A DNA stretch of 64,000 nt, from assembly GCA_014706385.1 (NCBI GenBank), contig JACGZH010000001.1, forward strand, positions 1,736,001 to 1,800,000, in the 5' to 3' direction. The notes under the pieces are model-generated. The model was given only the letters and a program-made list of their open reading frames with translations. It had not been told where the DNA came from and made no database searches. Positions 1 through 11,954 of this stretch are shown piece after piece. The first letter of the stretch is position 1, and each line of letters starts with the position of its first letter. The DNA is from Phaffia rhodozyma. Lineage: Eukaryota; Basidiomycota; Tremellomycetes; Cystofilobasidiales; Mrakiaceae. The translations under genes and the position numbers were made by a program.

Positions 1-391
1 CGAGACGAGTTCCGGCAGGAATATGACGCTGGTCGAGGTGGATGGGGTCATCAGCGAGCGCTCGCTGAGAAGGAAGCCCAGGATCGAGCCCGAGGGGCTA
101 TGCAGTATGAGGTTTATGCTGGTGTGGGTGGAACGGGTCTTGGTGGAGGACAGGTGCCTCAGGGAGAAGGAGCCGATCAGAGTATGTCTTTCCTGCTGGT
201 CTTGCTGTTCTCCATGCATGCAGTGTATCTTCCCCGTATACTGACTGAGACCAATTTATTTTGACACAGTGTTGGAGGAGAACAGAAAGCGAGAGCGAGA
301 CGGAGATGAAAGTGAAGACGACGAACCAAGACAGCGAGAGGTCCGTGATTTCTTTGCCTTCCTACCTACATATCGTTCTTCAAATTCCTAG
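1..391 (+). CDS. Unknown protein, 3' end only (partial)
   Basis: Only the C-terminal part lies in the window. Frame 1 is open from base 1 to a GTATGT donor at 182. An acceptor ending at 269 restores the frame, which ends at TAG 389-391. The visible ~100 residues are rich in Arg, Glu, Gln and Gly, with an acidic-basic stretch (ERDGDESEDDEP) before a short aromatic tail (VRDFFAFLPTY). The composition is that of a disordered, possibly nuclear tail, but I do not recognise the family. The gene converges on the SRR1-like gene. The exon call rests on frame and splice signals only. Confidence 0.5.
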
Positions 392-725
392 TTCTTGAGA
401 CTGACTTCTCTCTGTGTTCCTTTCTTGTCTCTCGTACGTGTGATGATTTGAACCATTAGAGACGAGATTCGATGGAATGAATATTCTTCCTCTATATATC
501 AGTTCTCAATTATCTTTTGAATGAAGCACCCTTCAAGCTACAAGTATCTCTATATAAACAAATGACACGTCTAGACTCAAGCAAGCTGTTTCATCGTAGT
601 GGAATCCTTCCGAAGCATCAATGATGTTCAAACAAAGGTATAGACGACAAGAAAAGTCATGGGTTTGACAGATAGTTTGGGGACCAGCACCAAAATGGTA
701 TAATGAGCTTCCACACAGATTGGTT
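392..725. other. Intergenic, convergent 3' ends
   Basis: Lies between the stop of the left-edge gene and the stop of the SRR1-like gene. It is AT-rich, as expected for 3' untranslated sequence. I see no RNA gene or repeat here. Confidence 0.5.
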
Positions 726-2154
726 CTACAAAATTTCATCTTTGGTAGGATCTATGTTCCCTACAGGCGCCTTGGTCGAGAAGTCTATCTTAGCAAGTGA
801 CTCGGCTGAGACCCATTGGAAGGCTAGATCGTTGATCACATCGTTAGAAATGAAATTTAGGGGTAGAGATTTCGTGGTCAAGTGAGGGGCTATGTTCGAG
901 GACAGAAGGAAAAGGATCAAGCAACGGTGAGCATTTAAGAGATCCCTCACGACCATCGAGGAATATGAATTGAGGGTAGTTACCTATGAGGGGTAAACAA
1001 GGAACTTCCTTTTGAAGTCTTTTCAACGGTTCCCTACGAACAAACAGCAATGCATCGGCCTGTCAGATGACTGCCCAAAATGAAGCGGAAAGACCAAAAT
1101 ATTCAACTGCTCCGAGAGTGTTGCTCATTCTCACCTCGTCAAATAACCTTCAAACTCATTTGCGAGGAGCGCAATGCTTCCCAGCTGCGATTTTGACCAA
1201 TTGGACGCCAAGAAGTTTTGATACAACGTTCGTGGGCAATGGGGCATGTAGAACAAGTGAGCCGTCCGTGTGTCTGGTTCAGTCGATGTTGGATGAAGAG
1301 ATACCGGAGGGAACGGAGGCACAGGAGAGGATGAGAGGACAGAATCTGAAGGGCAAGCTGGCAGCTGGTCATCGGAGGCAGGCTCGGTAGAAGGATGGAT
1401 GCTTGTTTGAGAATTGCCAGCAGAAATAGATAAAGGATAATGACCGTGCTGTCGTTCGAAGAGCGCCATGATCATGTCAGTTGCTTTGAAAAGACCCAAA
1501 GTACACGAGAAAAGATAGGAAGCACATACAGTATTCTCTGAGATGATATCAATCCCATATGTGCTCAATAGGGACTTATCCAATGTTGAGAACACAGGGT
1601 CATAAGCTTCTAGCACATTGATTTGCAATTTCTGAGCAAGGTCGAGCATAAGGAGTAACTGGCATTGAGCTATTCGGGACGTTGATACAGGACCTAGTCC
1701 GAAACATGTCATCCTTGATGGATTCGGGAAGGTCGAATCCGTCTTGAGAGACACCACCAGTTCTTCATGACAAGACGAGTATTTGATATGCAAGCATAGT
1801 CGAAGATACACCAGAGACATAAGCATGGAAGGACCATGCTCTTTATGAAGGTTTTAAACCCAAAGGAGAAGAAAGATAGGACAAACCTTCCCAAGCAGCC
1901 GCCCATCCTCCATGGCCCATGATCTCCCTTTTCCGGCTGTTGAGAGTTTCATTCAAATTCTTGACTTGATGTTCTACCGTTTCCTCTTCCTGCCCACACT
2001 CCTTGTCATGCGCGTTGGCTCCCTGCAGCAATGTCTGCCTACCCTTTCGATTCTTCTTTCCTTTGCCTAAAGTAGAAGCCAAAGGAGCTCTATACTTTAT
2101 ACGAGATACGGTGCTAAAGCCGTCCGAATCGATTGTCGTCTCCGTCTTGACCAT
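726..2154 (-). CDS. SRR1/Ber1-like domain protein
   Basis: The protein carries the SRR1 domain, known from plant SRR1 and yeast Ber1 (circadian and microtubule-linked phenotypes; biochemical role unclear). The visible signature runs in order: an N-terminal DGFSTVSR-type segment, a core with CFGLGPVSTSRIAQCQLLLMLDL and VLEAYDPVFSTLDKSLL, then LFYMPHCPRTLYQNFLASNWS and IALLANEFEGY, and a last exon with DVINDLAFQWV. I chose ATG 2154 because an acceptor-like TTTACAG lies just upstream, suggesting a 5' UTR intron. Four introns are inferred; one ends in CGACAG just before HGHYPLS. An ~50-residue Ser/Pro-rich insertion interrupts the domain before the FYMPHCP strand. The promoter is shared with RTF2 (238 bp apart). 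Confidence 0.8.
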
Positions 2155-2392
2155 GTTTATGTCTATCTGTAAAAGAAAGGATGATGAGGAGAATGAGACT
2201 GTTTGAGAGCAACTCATTTGAACAGGTAATTTCCAGCATGTGACGAATGCCAGGCTGACGTCGAGGCTCACTCGGTTATCGTTGCCACCAAAGTCTGTTA
2301 ACGTCGAAGATTATCCGAACATCCACACACACTCTCTCAACCGTCTCTATCACCCTCTCTCTTCCTTTATTCTATATTAGTTTTATCTTAGC

Positions 2393-3853
2393 ATGGGGTT
2401 AGTATCTATTTCTTTGGCGTACAATAAAGTCTTGATACTGACTTGAAACCGGCAACTTTCTGTTATACCGGCGTTTAATCCTTCTCTTAGAGCCGATGGA
2501 GGATCAATCCCTGTAAGATACATTCTCCTGCTGTGTTTCGTTCTTCCTTTCTTCTCAAAAGGTTTTGTCGACTGAGTTTAATTGTTTGCCTGGAATACTG
2601 CCTATAGGATCGAAGGGATCTTGTCAAGAATAAGCCGAAAGCACAGCAGACCGATGGAGAGAACCTCCGTCGAGCCCAATGGAGTTCATGCGCTCTCTCA
2701 AAGGTACGTAATCTTTGTCGTCCTTATCCTCTTTTCTCTCGACGTCTTCTGACAATTGACTCAAAATCTTGATGATCAGCGCTCTCTTCGATCACCTATC
2801 GTGCTGGACGCGTTAGGAAGAATGTACAACAAGGACGCGATGCTCGAGTTTCTCCTAGATAGATCCTCGTACGGGGATGGCGAATCGATCTGCGGACACA
2901 TCCGAGGATTCAAAGTTTGTTTCTTTCATACCATCCTTTTGTTATGATTTTATTGTTTTGTGCTAATTGACGGTTGTATGCTGTATGTTCGCTTTCTTTC
3001 CCGATATAGGACTTGTTAACGATCCAACTGACCCCGAACCCGAATTTCTACTCTCCTTCCGCCGACGAGACGTCCGACGTGACAGCTCCTAAATTCCCAT
3101 TCTCGTGTCCGTTAACTCAACGGGAGGCGAACGGCACGACTCCTTTTGTCGCCCTTCGTCCTTGCGGAGATGTTTTCTCCGAGGCAGGTTTGAAAGCCAC
3201 TCTGACGACTTCATCCGTTGTTCAGCCGAAATCACCCTCAACGATGACTGCTGATACTTCTCCTTCTCCGTCGGATGAGAAGTCAAGGATGTACGCCTGC
3301 CCAACGTGTTCCACCTCATTCAGACCGACATTCATCCGTTCGACCGACAAAGACCAGGCTGCCGAGTTATTGAATGGAGATATCATCTACTTGAACTCCT
3401 CGTTCGGCCTTCAGGAGGATCTTTTGATCCTGATCAATGCTGCTCGTGCGGAGGAGAAGGCTGCGAAGAAGAACAAGAAACGCAAGTCTGGAGCAGTGGC
3501 GGCTGGTGATGATGGAGACAGTGCTGGTGCTGAGAAGACAACTCACAAGAAGGCCAAGGCGAAGACAGAGATGAACGGGAATGGAGGTAGAGTTGGGTTA
3601 ATTGCGAAAGCAGTGGCCGATGAATTGAAGGCTGCTGAGGAGAAGAGAAAGGCGGGAGGAATGAGCGATGCAGTCAAAAGTCTGTATGCGGGTAAGAAAG
3701 GAAAGGAAGAAGACAACTTTATTACCAGAGGAACGTTCACTAGAGTAAGTCTAGAAAAAACCCTTCCTTCTATCATTCGTTCTTTTCATTCGAAAAACTT
3801 CCAGGACTGATGTTGATCGCACATCATATTGCTTGTTTTCTTAGTACGCTTGA
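2393..3853 (+). CDS. RTF2: Rtf2, replication termination factor 2
   Basis: Rtf2 family proteins carry a degenerate RING-like fold and act at stalled replication forks; fission yeast Rtf2 enforces site-specific termination and is linked to splicing. The spliced product begins MGADGGSIPDRRDLVKNK and continues WSSCALS, SPIVLDALGRMYNKDAMLEFLLD, FPFSCPLTQREANG, FVALRPCGDVFSEAGLK and YACPTCSTSF. It ends with a Lys/Ala-rich tail closing in NFITRGTFTRYA, the family's usual C-terminus. The coding exons are 2393-2397, 2491-2512, 2608-2703, 2780-2914, 3010-3744 and 3845-3853. The first coding exon is only 5 nt (ATGGG) and the last is 9 nt. Both ends match the family so closely that these tiny exons are well supported. 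Confidence 0.93.
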
Positions 3854-4087
3854 AATCATCCTTCTCTCCCTTTTTGCTTCCTCCTGACCTGTCTATCCGG
3901 ACATATCCTGTACAATATATGTCATGAATTATATGCGATCTATTCACCTGATCATTGATATATTACTCCATAAGTTTTTGCGCCATCATCAGCACCCGTC
4001 TCTGTTCTGACGAGCTTATAAACAAGCAGCGCAGATGAACAACTAATAATTTTCTTTGTTCTCAATCTACTCTATCAACTACATGTG

Positions 4088-5305
4088 TCATACATAGACA
4101 GGTATCACCCCATCAGATCCGAATCTGACCTTCCAGAGCATCTCTTGATCTTTTGAGAGGTCTATATCCGGTCTAAGAATCTCCGGTTGTTCAACCAGAT
4201 CACTGTAGTACGTCTTCCCACAGCCCTGGACCGGGCAGACATACCGATGTGTTTGAGCCCTCTTGAGAGCTCGTTTTGCGTTTCGCGCCGGGAGTGACAA
4301 AGAGTGAGATCTAGGAAATACAGAAGAGGTTCTTGGAAGAGACGGTTTGGGTGCGTGTTTAGATGCATCAGGTGGTAAGTGTGAGGGTGTCGAGAGAAAG
4401 GATAAGCAATACCCATCGATCACTGGCAAAAGAAGGCAGCAAAGGATCAGACGACAGATGAGACATCTTCTGTCAAACGGAAACCGACATGCCGAGCAGA
4501 GAAACAGGAAATAAAGAGAGAATTTAGAGACTCACGATGTCCGCAAGCGAGTGCATATACTTTCCTCCCAGACGATTCGGCGTTCAGTAATAGTGGCCTC
4601 TCACATCCCGAGCAGGCGAACGTTAGACCTTGGTGGACCTTGGACAGCTTCCGTTTCTTCCTTTGTATGCTTTGAGGAGCCTCGACTTTCTCTTCACCTT
4701 CCAGTTTGATTTTGTCCTCATCATCGTCAGAGTCGATAAACCCTCCTAGCTCGAGCTCAAAACTTCGAGAGAATCCCTTCCTGGTGGGAATCCTCTGGAC
4801 GGCTTTGGGAGGTGATAGGGGAGTGTCGTAAACGAAGACATCGTCAAAGCCATCATATTCCTCTGGAGAGATAAAGGACTGTTGAGGATATGTGTTAAAG
4901 TGAGAAGAAGTGGTGTTTGAGTGCTCTTCTGGATTCTGTAGAGGCCTATCGATCTCTAAGGTAAATGCCAGGGATCGGTTAGGTCAGTCAGCTTTCTTTG
5001 AAAGACGAATATGATAAGAATGCACACACACAGACTCACTTACCCCCGAGGATTCTCTCGAGCGTTCGACCAAACCGTCTAATCCTTGGCCCGGTTGACC
5101 CTTGAAAGGATATCTCGTCTTCATCGTCACCTTCTTGTTCTCGCTCCCGTTGTTCTGCCTGGTTCATTGTTGCTGGGACGAGTTCTTCCCTATCAGAATC
5201 CTCGTTCGCCAGGTCGATGATCTCGACCTCCAAAGGCTCGTTCTCTCCCGGTGGACGTCGGGAAGTCGTGGCAGTAAGAGGTGATCCAGCGCAAGATCGA
5301 GGCAT
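4088..5305 (-). CDS. RING-like protein with SUMO-interacting-type motif
   Basis: Three exons. The first encodes Thr/Pro-rich sequence followed by a hydrophobic-acidic patch, VEIIDLANEDSDREE (about residues 27-41), with the form of a SUMO-interacting motif. The second continues through acidic linker to CSGC and KVYALACGH. The third begins LIDGYCLSF, and after ~75 residues of basic linker gives YVCPVQGCGKTYY. The C-x2-C / C-G-H / C / C-P-x3-C spacing suggests a zinc-binding RING-type module with a long internal loop. Introns join cleanly at GGGG/GTAAGT and CATC/GTGAGT. RING plus SIM is the layout of SUMO-targeted ubiquitin ligases, but ligase activity is inference. It could equally be another nuclear zinc protein. 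Confidence 0.65.
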
Positions 5306-5667
5306 GCTGTGAGCGGTGAGATGGACTCAGGGCAAGCAGATTCAGGAACCGATGAAACTCAGGAACGAAATGAAGGTTCGGCATGTCGTCTTGCCCTGAA
5401 AACGACCATCGCATTCGGTGTGCCTGACGATCGCCCTGTTTCCGTCGTCGCCATGGCAACCACGTTCCTCACATCCAATTCTCCCTTTGATTCGCAAACC
5501 GACGTCAGACTAATCGTGATTCTCGCTCGATCCGTTCCTGCAGTCCCTTCTTTTTCTCTATCTGTCCTGACCGCCCTGTGTTCCTGAAACCCATAGATCA
5601 AGCCCTAGTACTTACACACAGACACCTACACCTACACCCACATACACCCACACACATCCGCATCTAC
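5306..5667. other. Divergent intergenic region, RING-like gene / SKI2
   Basis: Promoter-length gap between two divergent starts. It contains a CA-rich stretch (CACACA and CACCCA units, about 5610-5665) immediately upstream of the SKI2 ATG, probably in its 5' UTR. No other gene seen. Confidence 0.45.
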
Positions 5668-8600
5668 ATGGCCATCGCTGTTCCTACGAGGCCAGCAGAC
5701 GAACTGCTCGCTCAGCTCAACCTTGGTGGCCTTCCCACACAAGATGACGTCCATCAACAGATCGAGACCAAGTTCCTCACTCCTCGGAACGTCCTTCAGG
5801 AGGACTGGCTCAAGGACTTTACAGTGTGAGTCTTCCAAACTCTTTTTCTCTCTTTCTGTTCTTCCTTTTGCCTTTTGTGAAACAAAAATTGGAACATTCT
5901 TGATTATGTCGTATTGTTCTTTTTGATGACGGGGCAAATGGCCGATCGTCTTAAACTCCGTTCCACATAGTCAATGGGAGATGAAGACTCCCCTTCCCAA
6001 ATTACCCTTGCTGCCAGCTCCGCCCACGCATACAACAAGTTTTCTTCGAAAAGGACTTTCTGGAGATGTCGCAGGCTGGATTGAGGTCAGTTTTCAACCT
6101 TTACCCTTGTGTGCTTCGAAGTCCACCCTGGTACTTACCATTTATATCTCCCAAACTCTAGACGAAAGCCCCTCCCCCTCCGCCATCATCCTTGACCTCT
6201 TTATCATACACCCGCGCACCAGCTGGAGCAACTTCTTTTGTCCGTGGGAATTCAGGCAATCTTCCCTTCCTTCCGGGTGGTCTTGAGCCAGTTGCAATCT
6301 CCTCTCAGCTCAGTCTCCGAACGGCCGAACAGGAAGCGCTCGATGCCGAGCAGAACGTCCTCGTCGAAGAGGAAGAAGAGTCTCAGGGGGGATGGAGAGT
6401 CAAACCTCCTGGTTTTGCTAGAGGCTTGAATCTTGAAAAAATGTTCACAGCAGAAGGAGCAGAAGAAACGGACGATTGGGTCATCGAAGCTTTCTTAGGT
6501 CGTGGTCCAGGCGAGGGCATTCGGAAAGCCAAGGTTGGGGATGGCGACGATGCAAACATCGTGAGTTTTCTTGCAGTACACAAAATAATTCAAGATGCTG
6601 ACTGAGTTGTCGATTTTTGTGTGTGAATTGGACTCACAGGACGCACGACCACAGGCGAAACTCGCAGCTGAGTCACTCTTAAATCCCAAATCTGTTGTTC
6701 TCAACGAAGATATATCTGGAATAGACGATCTTTTGTCCCCTTCTGTAAGCTAAATATCGCTTTAGAAGCGGACTTTTTGATTCTCAAAGCCTCATCTTGG
6801 TGTCTTTCTTCTTTCTTTCTCCCTAGTCGTTCGGCGCGTCCACCTCCGGCGCAGTTACCAAACCCAAACGAGTAAAGAAGATTGAGAAGAGGGAGTGGGC
6901 TCATGTGGTAGATGTGAACCAAGAGCTTGTTAACGTCAGTTGTTCTCAAGTCGTCTTGCGTAGGGTACACTCCAACTAATGCACCTCATGTTCCTCTCAA
7001 TTCACATAGTTTGATGAGCTCGTTCCTGATATGGCGTACCAGGTAAGTTCCTGACTACCAAATCTCTATACCGTCCTCTCAACATACATGTCTTATTGTG
7101 AACGTCATCATTATCTCTTTAATAAATAGTACCCGTTCAATCTGGATACTTTCCAAAAAGAAGCAATCTATCATCTCGAAATGGGTGACTCTGTGTTTGT
7201 GGCAGCGCATACAAGTGCAGGAAAGACAGTTGTGGCTGAGTATGCAATTGCTCTTGCGGCGAAACATATGACAAGGTTCGTCAACCAACTGTTTCTTGCT
7301 TCTCTTTCTGTCGTATATTGTCGAAATCAGTATGTCTTACCTCTTTCTGCACTCAATGAACGTTTCTGGTATATAGAGCTATCTATACATCGCCCATCAA
7401 GGCGCTGTCAAACCAAAAGTTCAGAGACTTCAAACAGAGTTTTGATCCCAGCACGATTGGTATTTTGACGGGAGATGTTCAGATCAACCCAGAAGGAAGC
7501 TGTTTGATCGTTGGTTGTCGTTCCCTTCATGATGTCGATTATGGTTTCAGACTCTGATATCTTTCTCGCGTTCTAACCGTAGATGACGACAGAAATCCTT
7601 CGAAGTATGCTCTACAAGGGAGCAGACTTGATTCGAGATGTCGAGTTCGTTATCTTCGACGAAGTCCACTATGTCAATGATGCCGAGGTTTGTCCTTTCC
7701 TATCCATCATTCTGCTCTGCTGTCGCGTTATGTCTTTTTGTGTATTTGCTAACCGGTCTTTGGGTTGTTTGGATTAGCGGGGAGTCGTTTGGGAGGAAGT
7801 CATCATCCTTCTCCCGGAACATGTCAACATCATTCTACTCAGTGCCACAGTGCCCAATACCAAGGAGTTTGCAGGATGGGTCGGGTATGCATATCTGACT
7901 TGTTTGTTTCATAATTGATATCTCAACTGTTGCTGATCAGTCCGCGTTTGGTGGAGAACATCGGTAGTCGAACGAAGAAAAAGGACGTTTACGTTATTTC
8001 GACGCCAAAACGACCAGTACCTCTTGAACATTTCTTGTGGGCTGGCAAGGAGCTACACAAGATTGTCAACTCGAACGGCGAATTCCTTAACGACGGGTCC
8101 GTTTGCTCTTTCTTCCTTCATTTGTTATTCTCAATAAGGACTCTTTCGATCATTTGAGCAAGGAAGACGAGGTCTGACAATAGAATATGACTAAATGGTT
8201 TATTTTATTAGATTGAAGAGCGCGTCTGACGCCGTTGTACGGAAACAGGTTAAAGAGCGAGAAGCGGCTGGCTTACCCCCACTTCAACGGACGGGCGGGC
8301 GAGGATTGCCTCCTGCGCGAGGAGGTCGAGGAGGACCTCCTCGGGGTGGACCGCCTTCTCGGGGCGGTCGGGGAGGACAACCAACTAACGGCGGCGGAAG
8401 AGGTGGTGCTATGACTCGAGGGAGAGGTGGCGGAGGGGGCGGCGGCGGTGGTGGGTTCTTCCGACCGCAGGGTCAGGACAAGAACCTTTGGTCGAACCTG
8501 GTCAACTACCTTCAGAAAAATAATCTGCTGCCAGTCGTTTGTTTCGTGTTCTCGAAGAAGCGATGTGAGGAATATGCTGGAGGATTAAGTAACGTGAACT

Positions 8601-11600
8601 TGTGCACAGCAGTGGAGAAGAGCAAGGTGCATGTGATCATCGAGAACGCAATGAAGCGACTGAGTGGTAAGTCCTCTTTATTTGTCACTTCTTCATTGAC
8701 ATCAATGTAATGTTTTTCCTCTGCTTCACTAACAAAAATGCAAATGTGTATACAAATTGATTCAGAATCTGATCAACGGTTGCCGCAAATTCAACGAATG
8801 AAGGAGCTACTTAAAAGAGGTATTGGAATCCATCACGGTGGTCTCCTTCCGATCGTCAAAGGTACGTATCGTCTCGCCGTGACGTTGTTTATGTCGCTAT
8901 TTTCTAAGAAACTGGCCGCTGAAACTCTTCCTTTTTATATTTTTTTCCCTGGAAAACACCCTTATCAGAGGTTGTTGAGATTTTATTCGCTTCCGGTTAT
9001 GTCAAAGTCTTGTTTGCTACTGAAACGTTCGCGATGGTACGTGATATTCCTAGGTCTATGAATTGCTTCTCACTATCAAGCAAAGCTGAAGATTTATGGT
9101 ATATGTGATTCTCAAGGGAGTCAACATGCCTGCTCGATCTGTTGTTTTCTCCGGTACCCGGAAACACGATGGAACGAACTTCCGAGACCTACTACCTGGA
9201 GAATATACTCAAATGTCCGGGCGAGCCGGTCGACGAGGTCTCGACGCAACTGGAGTGGTTATCATTATCCCTAAAGATGAGATTCCCGAGGTTTGTTCCC
9301 ATTTCTTGGCCTGGAGCTTTCGAGTTGGCTTGGATCTCTTTTGTTCATCTATGTTCCTATTTACATATCTTCTATTATCAGGCGCAAGCACTTCACCAGA
9401 TGATGCTCGGTACACCAAACAAGCTGGCATCTCAATTCCGACTTACGTTCTCGATGCTTCTCAACTTGCTCAGAGTGGAAGCGCTCAAGGTTGAAGAGAT
9501 GATCAAACGAAGTTTCTCTGAGAACGCATCGCAGAGTCTTCTTCCCGACCAACAAGAGAAGGTTGCCGAGGTATGTTCTGTTTCTTTCAGCGCTCAGTTT
9601 TTTTATACCCTCAAGGCTGCTTACTATCTTGACACTTTTTCTTTTGCTACTTCTCTGGTGTTTGTCTTGAAACCGAGAAGATTGAAAGGGCGTTGAGTCA
9701 ACTAACAAAACTTGACTGTAGTCCGGAACTGAGCCCTTTCTACGATGCCTCGACCGAGCTGGTTTACCTTAACAGTTGGATCATTGACAATGCTGCGCTT
9801 TCAACACAAGGTCCCAAGATCTTCGCTTCTGGACGTGTCGTTCTCCTTAGAGATAGCGTAAGATCTCTCTTCAAGCCTCGTCATTGATGACATCTGATCG
9901 TTGTTGTGTTTCGGCTAATTCTCTTGTCTTCTATGATCTTATTTTAATTCTAGCGATTTTCTTTGAATGTTGGTATCATTCTTCGCCCGGTAACAAATAT
10001 GTCAAGCCCGACAGCGGCAACTTCTAAGTCGTACGCTGTGTTGGTCCTGGTTGACGAGGTTACAAAGAACATCACTGAAGGTTTGTTAGCGCTGGTGCCT
10101 AATCATCCTTAACTAGTTTGTGGGGCAAGTTGGTTAATTATCTTATACCACCGCCTTTCAAACATGGACAGACGGACCTATGCCTCCTCCTAGGTGGCCG
10201 CCATCGGTGTCGATGTTGCAACGACCTGCTGAGCCCAAATACGAGATGGTGGTGGTTCCTGCATCAAGTATAAACCTGGTCACTTCGAAGATCTACAAGG
10301 TTTGTTCTTGACTCCTCTCGTAAAAGGTAGTTTGACTGGGTTGTCTTCTCAACCTAACCCTCTTCGCCTCTTCACTTGTTTGCAGATGGACGCCGAGAGA
10401 TTCCGAGCGGTATCCACCAAATTTGAAATTTCAGCTCTTCAAGAGACGGCTGAGGGGTTGGCTCAAACAACGGACAGATTTATCAAATCAGGCGAGATCC
10501 CAGAAATCGACTGGTCCAAACTTAGAGCGATCGAGATCCAAGACGCGCTGAAGGCTCGACAGTCGATGTTAAGACGACAGCAAAAGCTGGAGTCCAAGCT
10601 CGATGGAGATATCGAGAAATACGTGGGTTTTTGTTTGACTTCTTTTCTTGCAAGAAATGGGTTGATGAACTGATACTGACCTTCCGCATATAACCGTTCT
10701 TTTTCCAGTACGATTCTATGCATGAGGAGAAGATACTTCAGAACAAGATAGCCGAACTCAAGGCGGCAATTTCTGATCAGAATCTTGAGTTGTTACCGGA
10801 CTATGAGTCTAGGATCGAGGTCTTGAAGGAACTTCGGTTCATTGACCATAACGCTACTGTCTTGCTCAAAGGCCGAGTGGCTTGTGAGGTATGTTGATTT
10901 CACTCGATTGAGGTGTCACAGTGGGATGCAGTATCCCCTTTGTTCATATTTTCTGAACCGTGGTTTTTTTTTTTTGCTCGATAAAAGATTAACTCAGCAA
11001 ATGAGCTCATTCTCACAGAGCTCATTCTGGAGAACATCCTGTACGTACTGATTTTGATGATGGAATCTTATATACGCTATCAAAATTGACCGTATTTGTT
11101 TGATTTGTATAAAATCAGTGCCACCTTTGAACCGGAAGAAATCGTGGCTCTTCTGTCTTGTTTCGTGTTCCAAGAAAAGTCTGATTCGGAACCGAGCATT
11201 CCCCCTCGTCTAGAAGAAGTAAGCAACTGGAGCCTTTCTTTCATTTTCCAGCATCAAAGACCGATCTGATCTTTTGGGTTGATTTCACAGGGTAAAAAGG
11301 TTATCTTAGAACTGGCCGAGAAGATTGGTCAAGTGCAGGATAGGAACAAGGTCCCGCATGATGATTATGCGACTACGCTGAAGTTTGGTCTAGTTGAGGC
11401 CGTGTATGAGTGGGCCAAGGGCATGGTTCGTTTCATCTATTGTTTCTCCGTTTCTTCTTTTGCTTCTGGAACTTGTTCTTATCGATGATCGCTCTGTTCC
11501 TCTTTGATTTTCAGCCCTTCGAACAAATTACTGAACTCACGGATGTAGCAGAAGGAACGATCGTCCGAGTGATTACTCGGCTCGACCAAACTTGTCATGA

Positions 11601-11712
11601 AGTCCGGGACGCGGCAAGAGTTATCGGAGACGCTGAGTTGTTCAAAAAGATGGAGGACGCGCAGGCGTTGATCAAGCGAGACATTGTATTTGCTGCTTCA
11701 CTATACTTCTAG
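5668..11712 (+). CDS. SKI2: Ski2 DEVH-box RNA helicase
   Basis: Ski2 is the helicase of the Ski complex (with Ski3 and Ski8). It feeds RNA 3'-end first into the cytoplasmic exosome for turnover and quality control. The N-terminal part has the family motif [11 protein letters not shown]. Helicase motifs follow in order: [16 protein letters not shown] (motif I), [34 protein letters not shown] (motif II), LLSATVPN (III), [16 protein letters not shown] and [12 protein letters not shown] (VI). The product ends [10 protein letters not shown], the typical Ski2/Mtr4 C-terminus. Roughly twenty short introns interrupt the gene. ATG 5668 gives [19 protein letters not shown] and is the first good start after the CA-rich leader. 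An Arg-Gly-rich insert lies between motifs III and IV (see separate feature). Confidence 0.93.
8291..8466 (+). other. RGG/glycine-rich insert within Ski2
   Basis: This stretch encodes about 58 residues made almost only of Gly, Arg and Pro. It contains several RGG and GRGG units and ends in a run of ten glycines. It sits in the inter-motif region between the first RecA-like domain and motif IV ([10 protein letters not shown]), flanked by normal Ski2 sequence in the same exon and frame. RGG boxes in other proteins bind RNA and are methylated by PRMT1-type enzymes. An RNA-contact role here is inference. Confidence 0.8.
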
Positions 11713-11954
11713 ACTGGCCTTGAGGACGATAAAAGACGGGTGTAGAAAATAGGATTTTAGTAGGATCTTTCCTTATCCTCCCCTTCACTCATTCTACATA
11801 GAGCAGGCGAAACTGCCATTCTTGTATATCCATGTATCATTTCTCGTTCCTTATTCTTTCTCTCATTGACGCTCTTAATTGAGTATCGATAAACATATAG
11901 GGAAGGAAGGACTGGGCAGGTGAAGCCAGTTGTGTTTATCTTCATGCATTGCTT

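Noticed and set aside
434..520. GTGATGA C-box-like sequence suggesting a C/D snoRNA
   Set aside because: No CTGA D box with flanking stem is found within the expected 60-100 nt.
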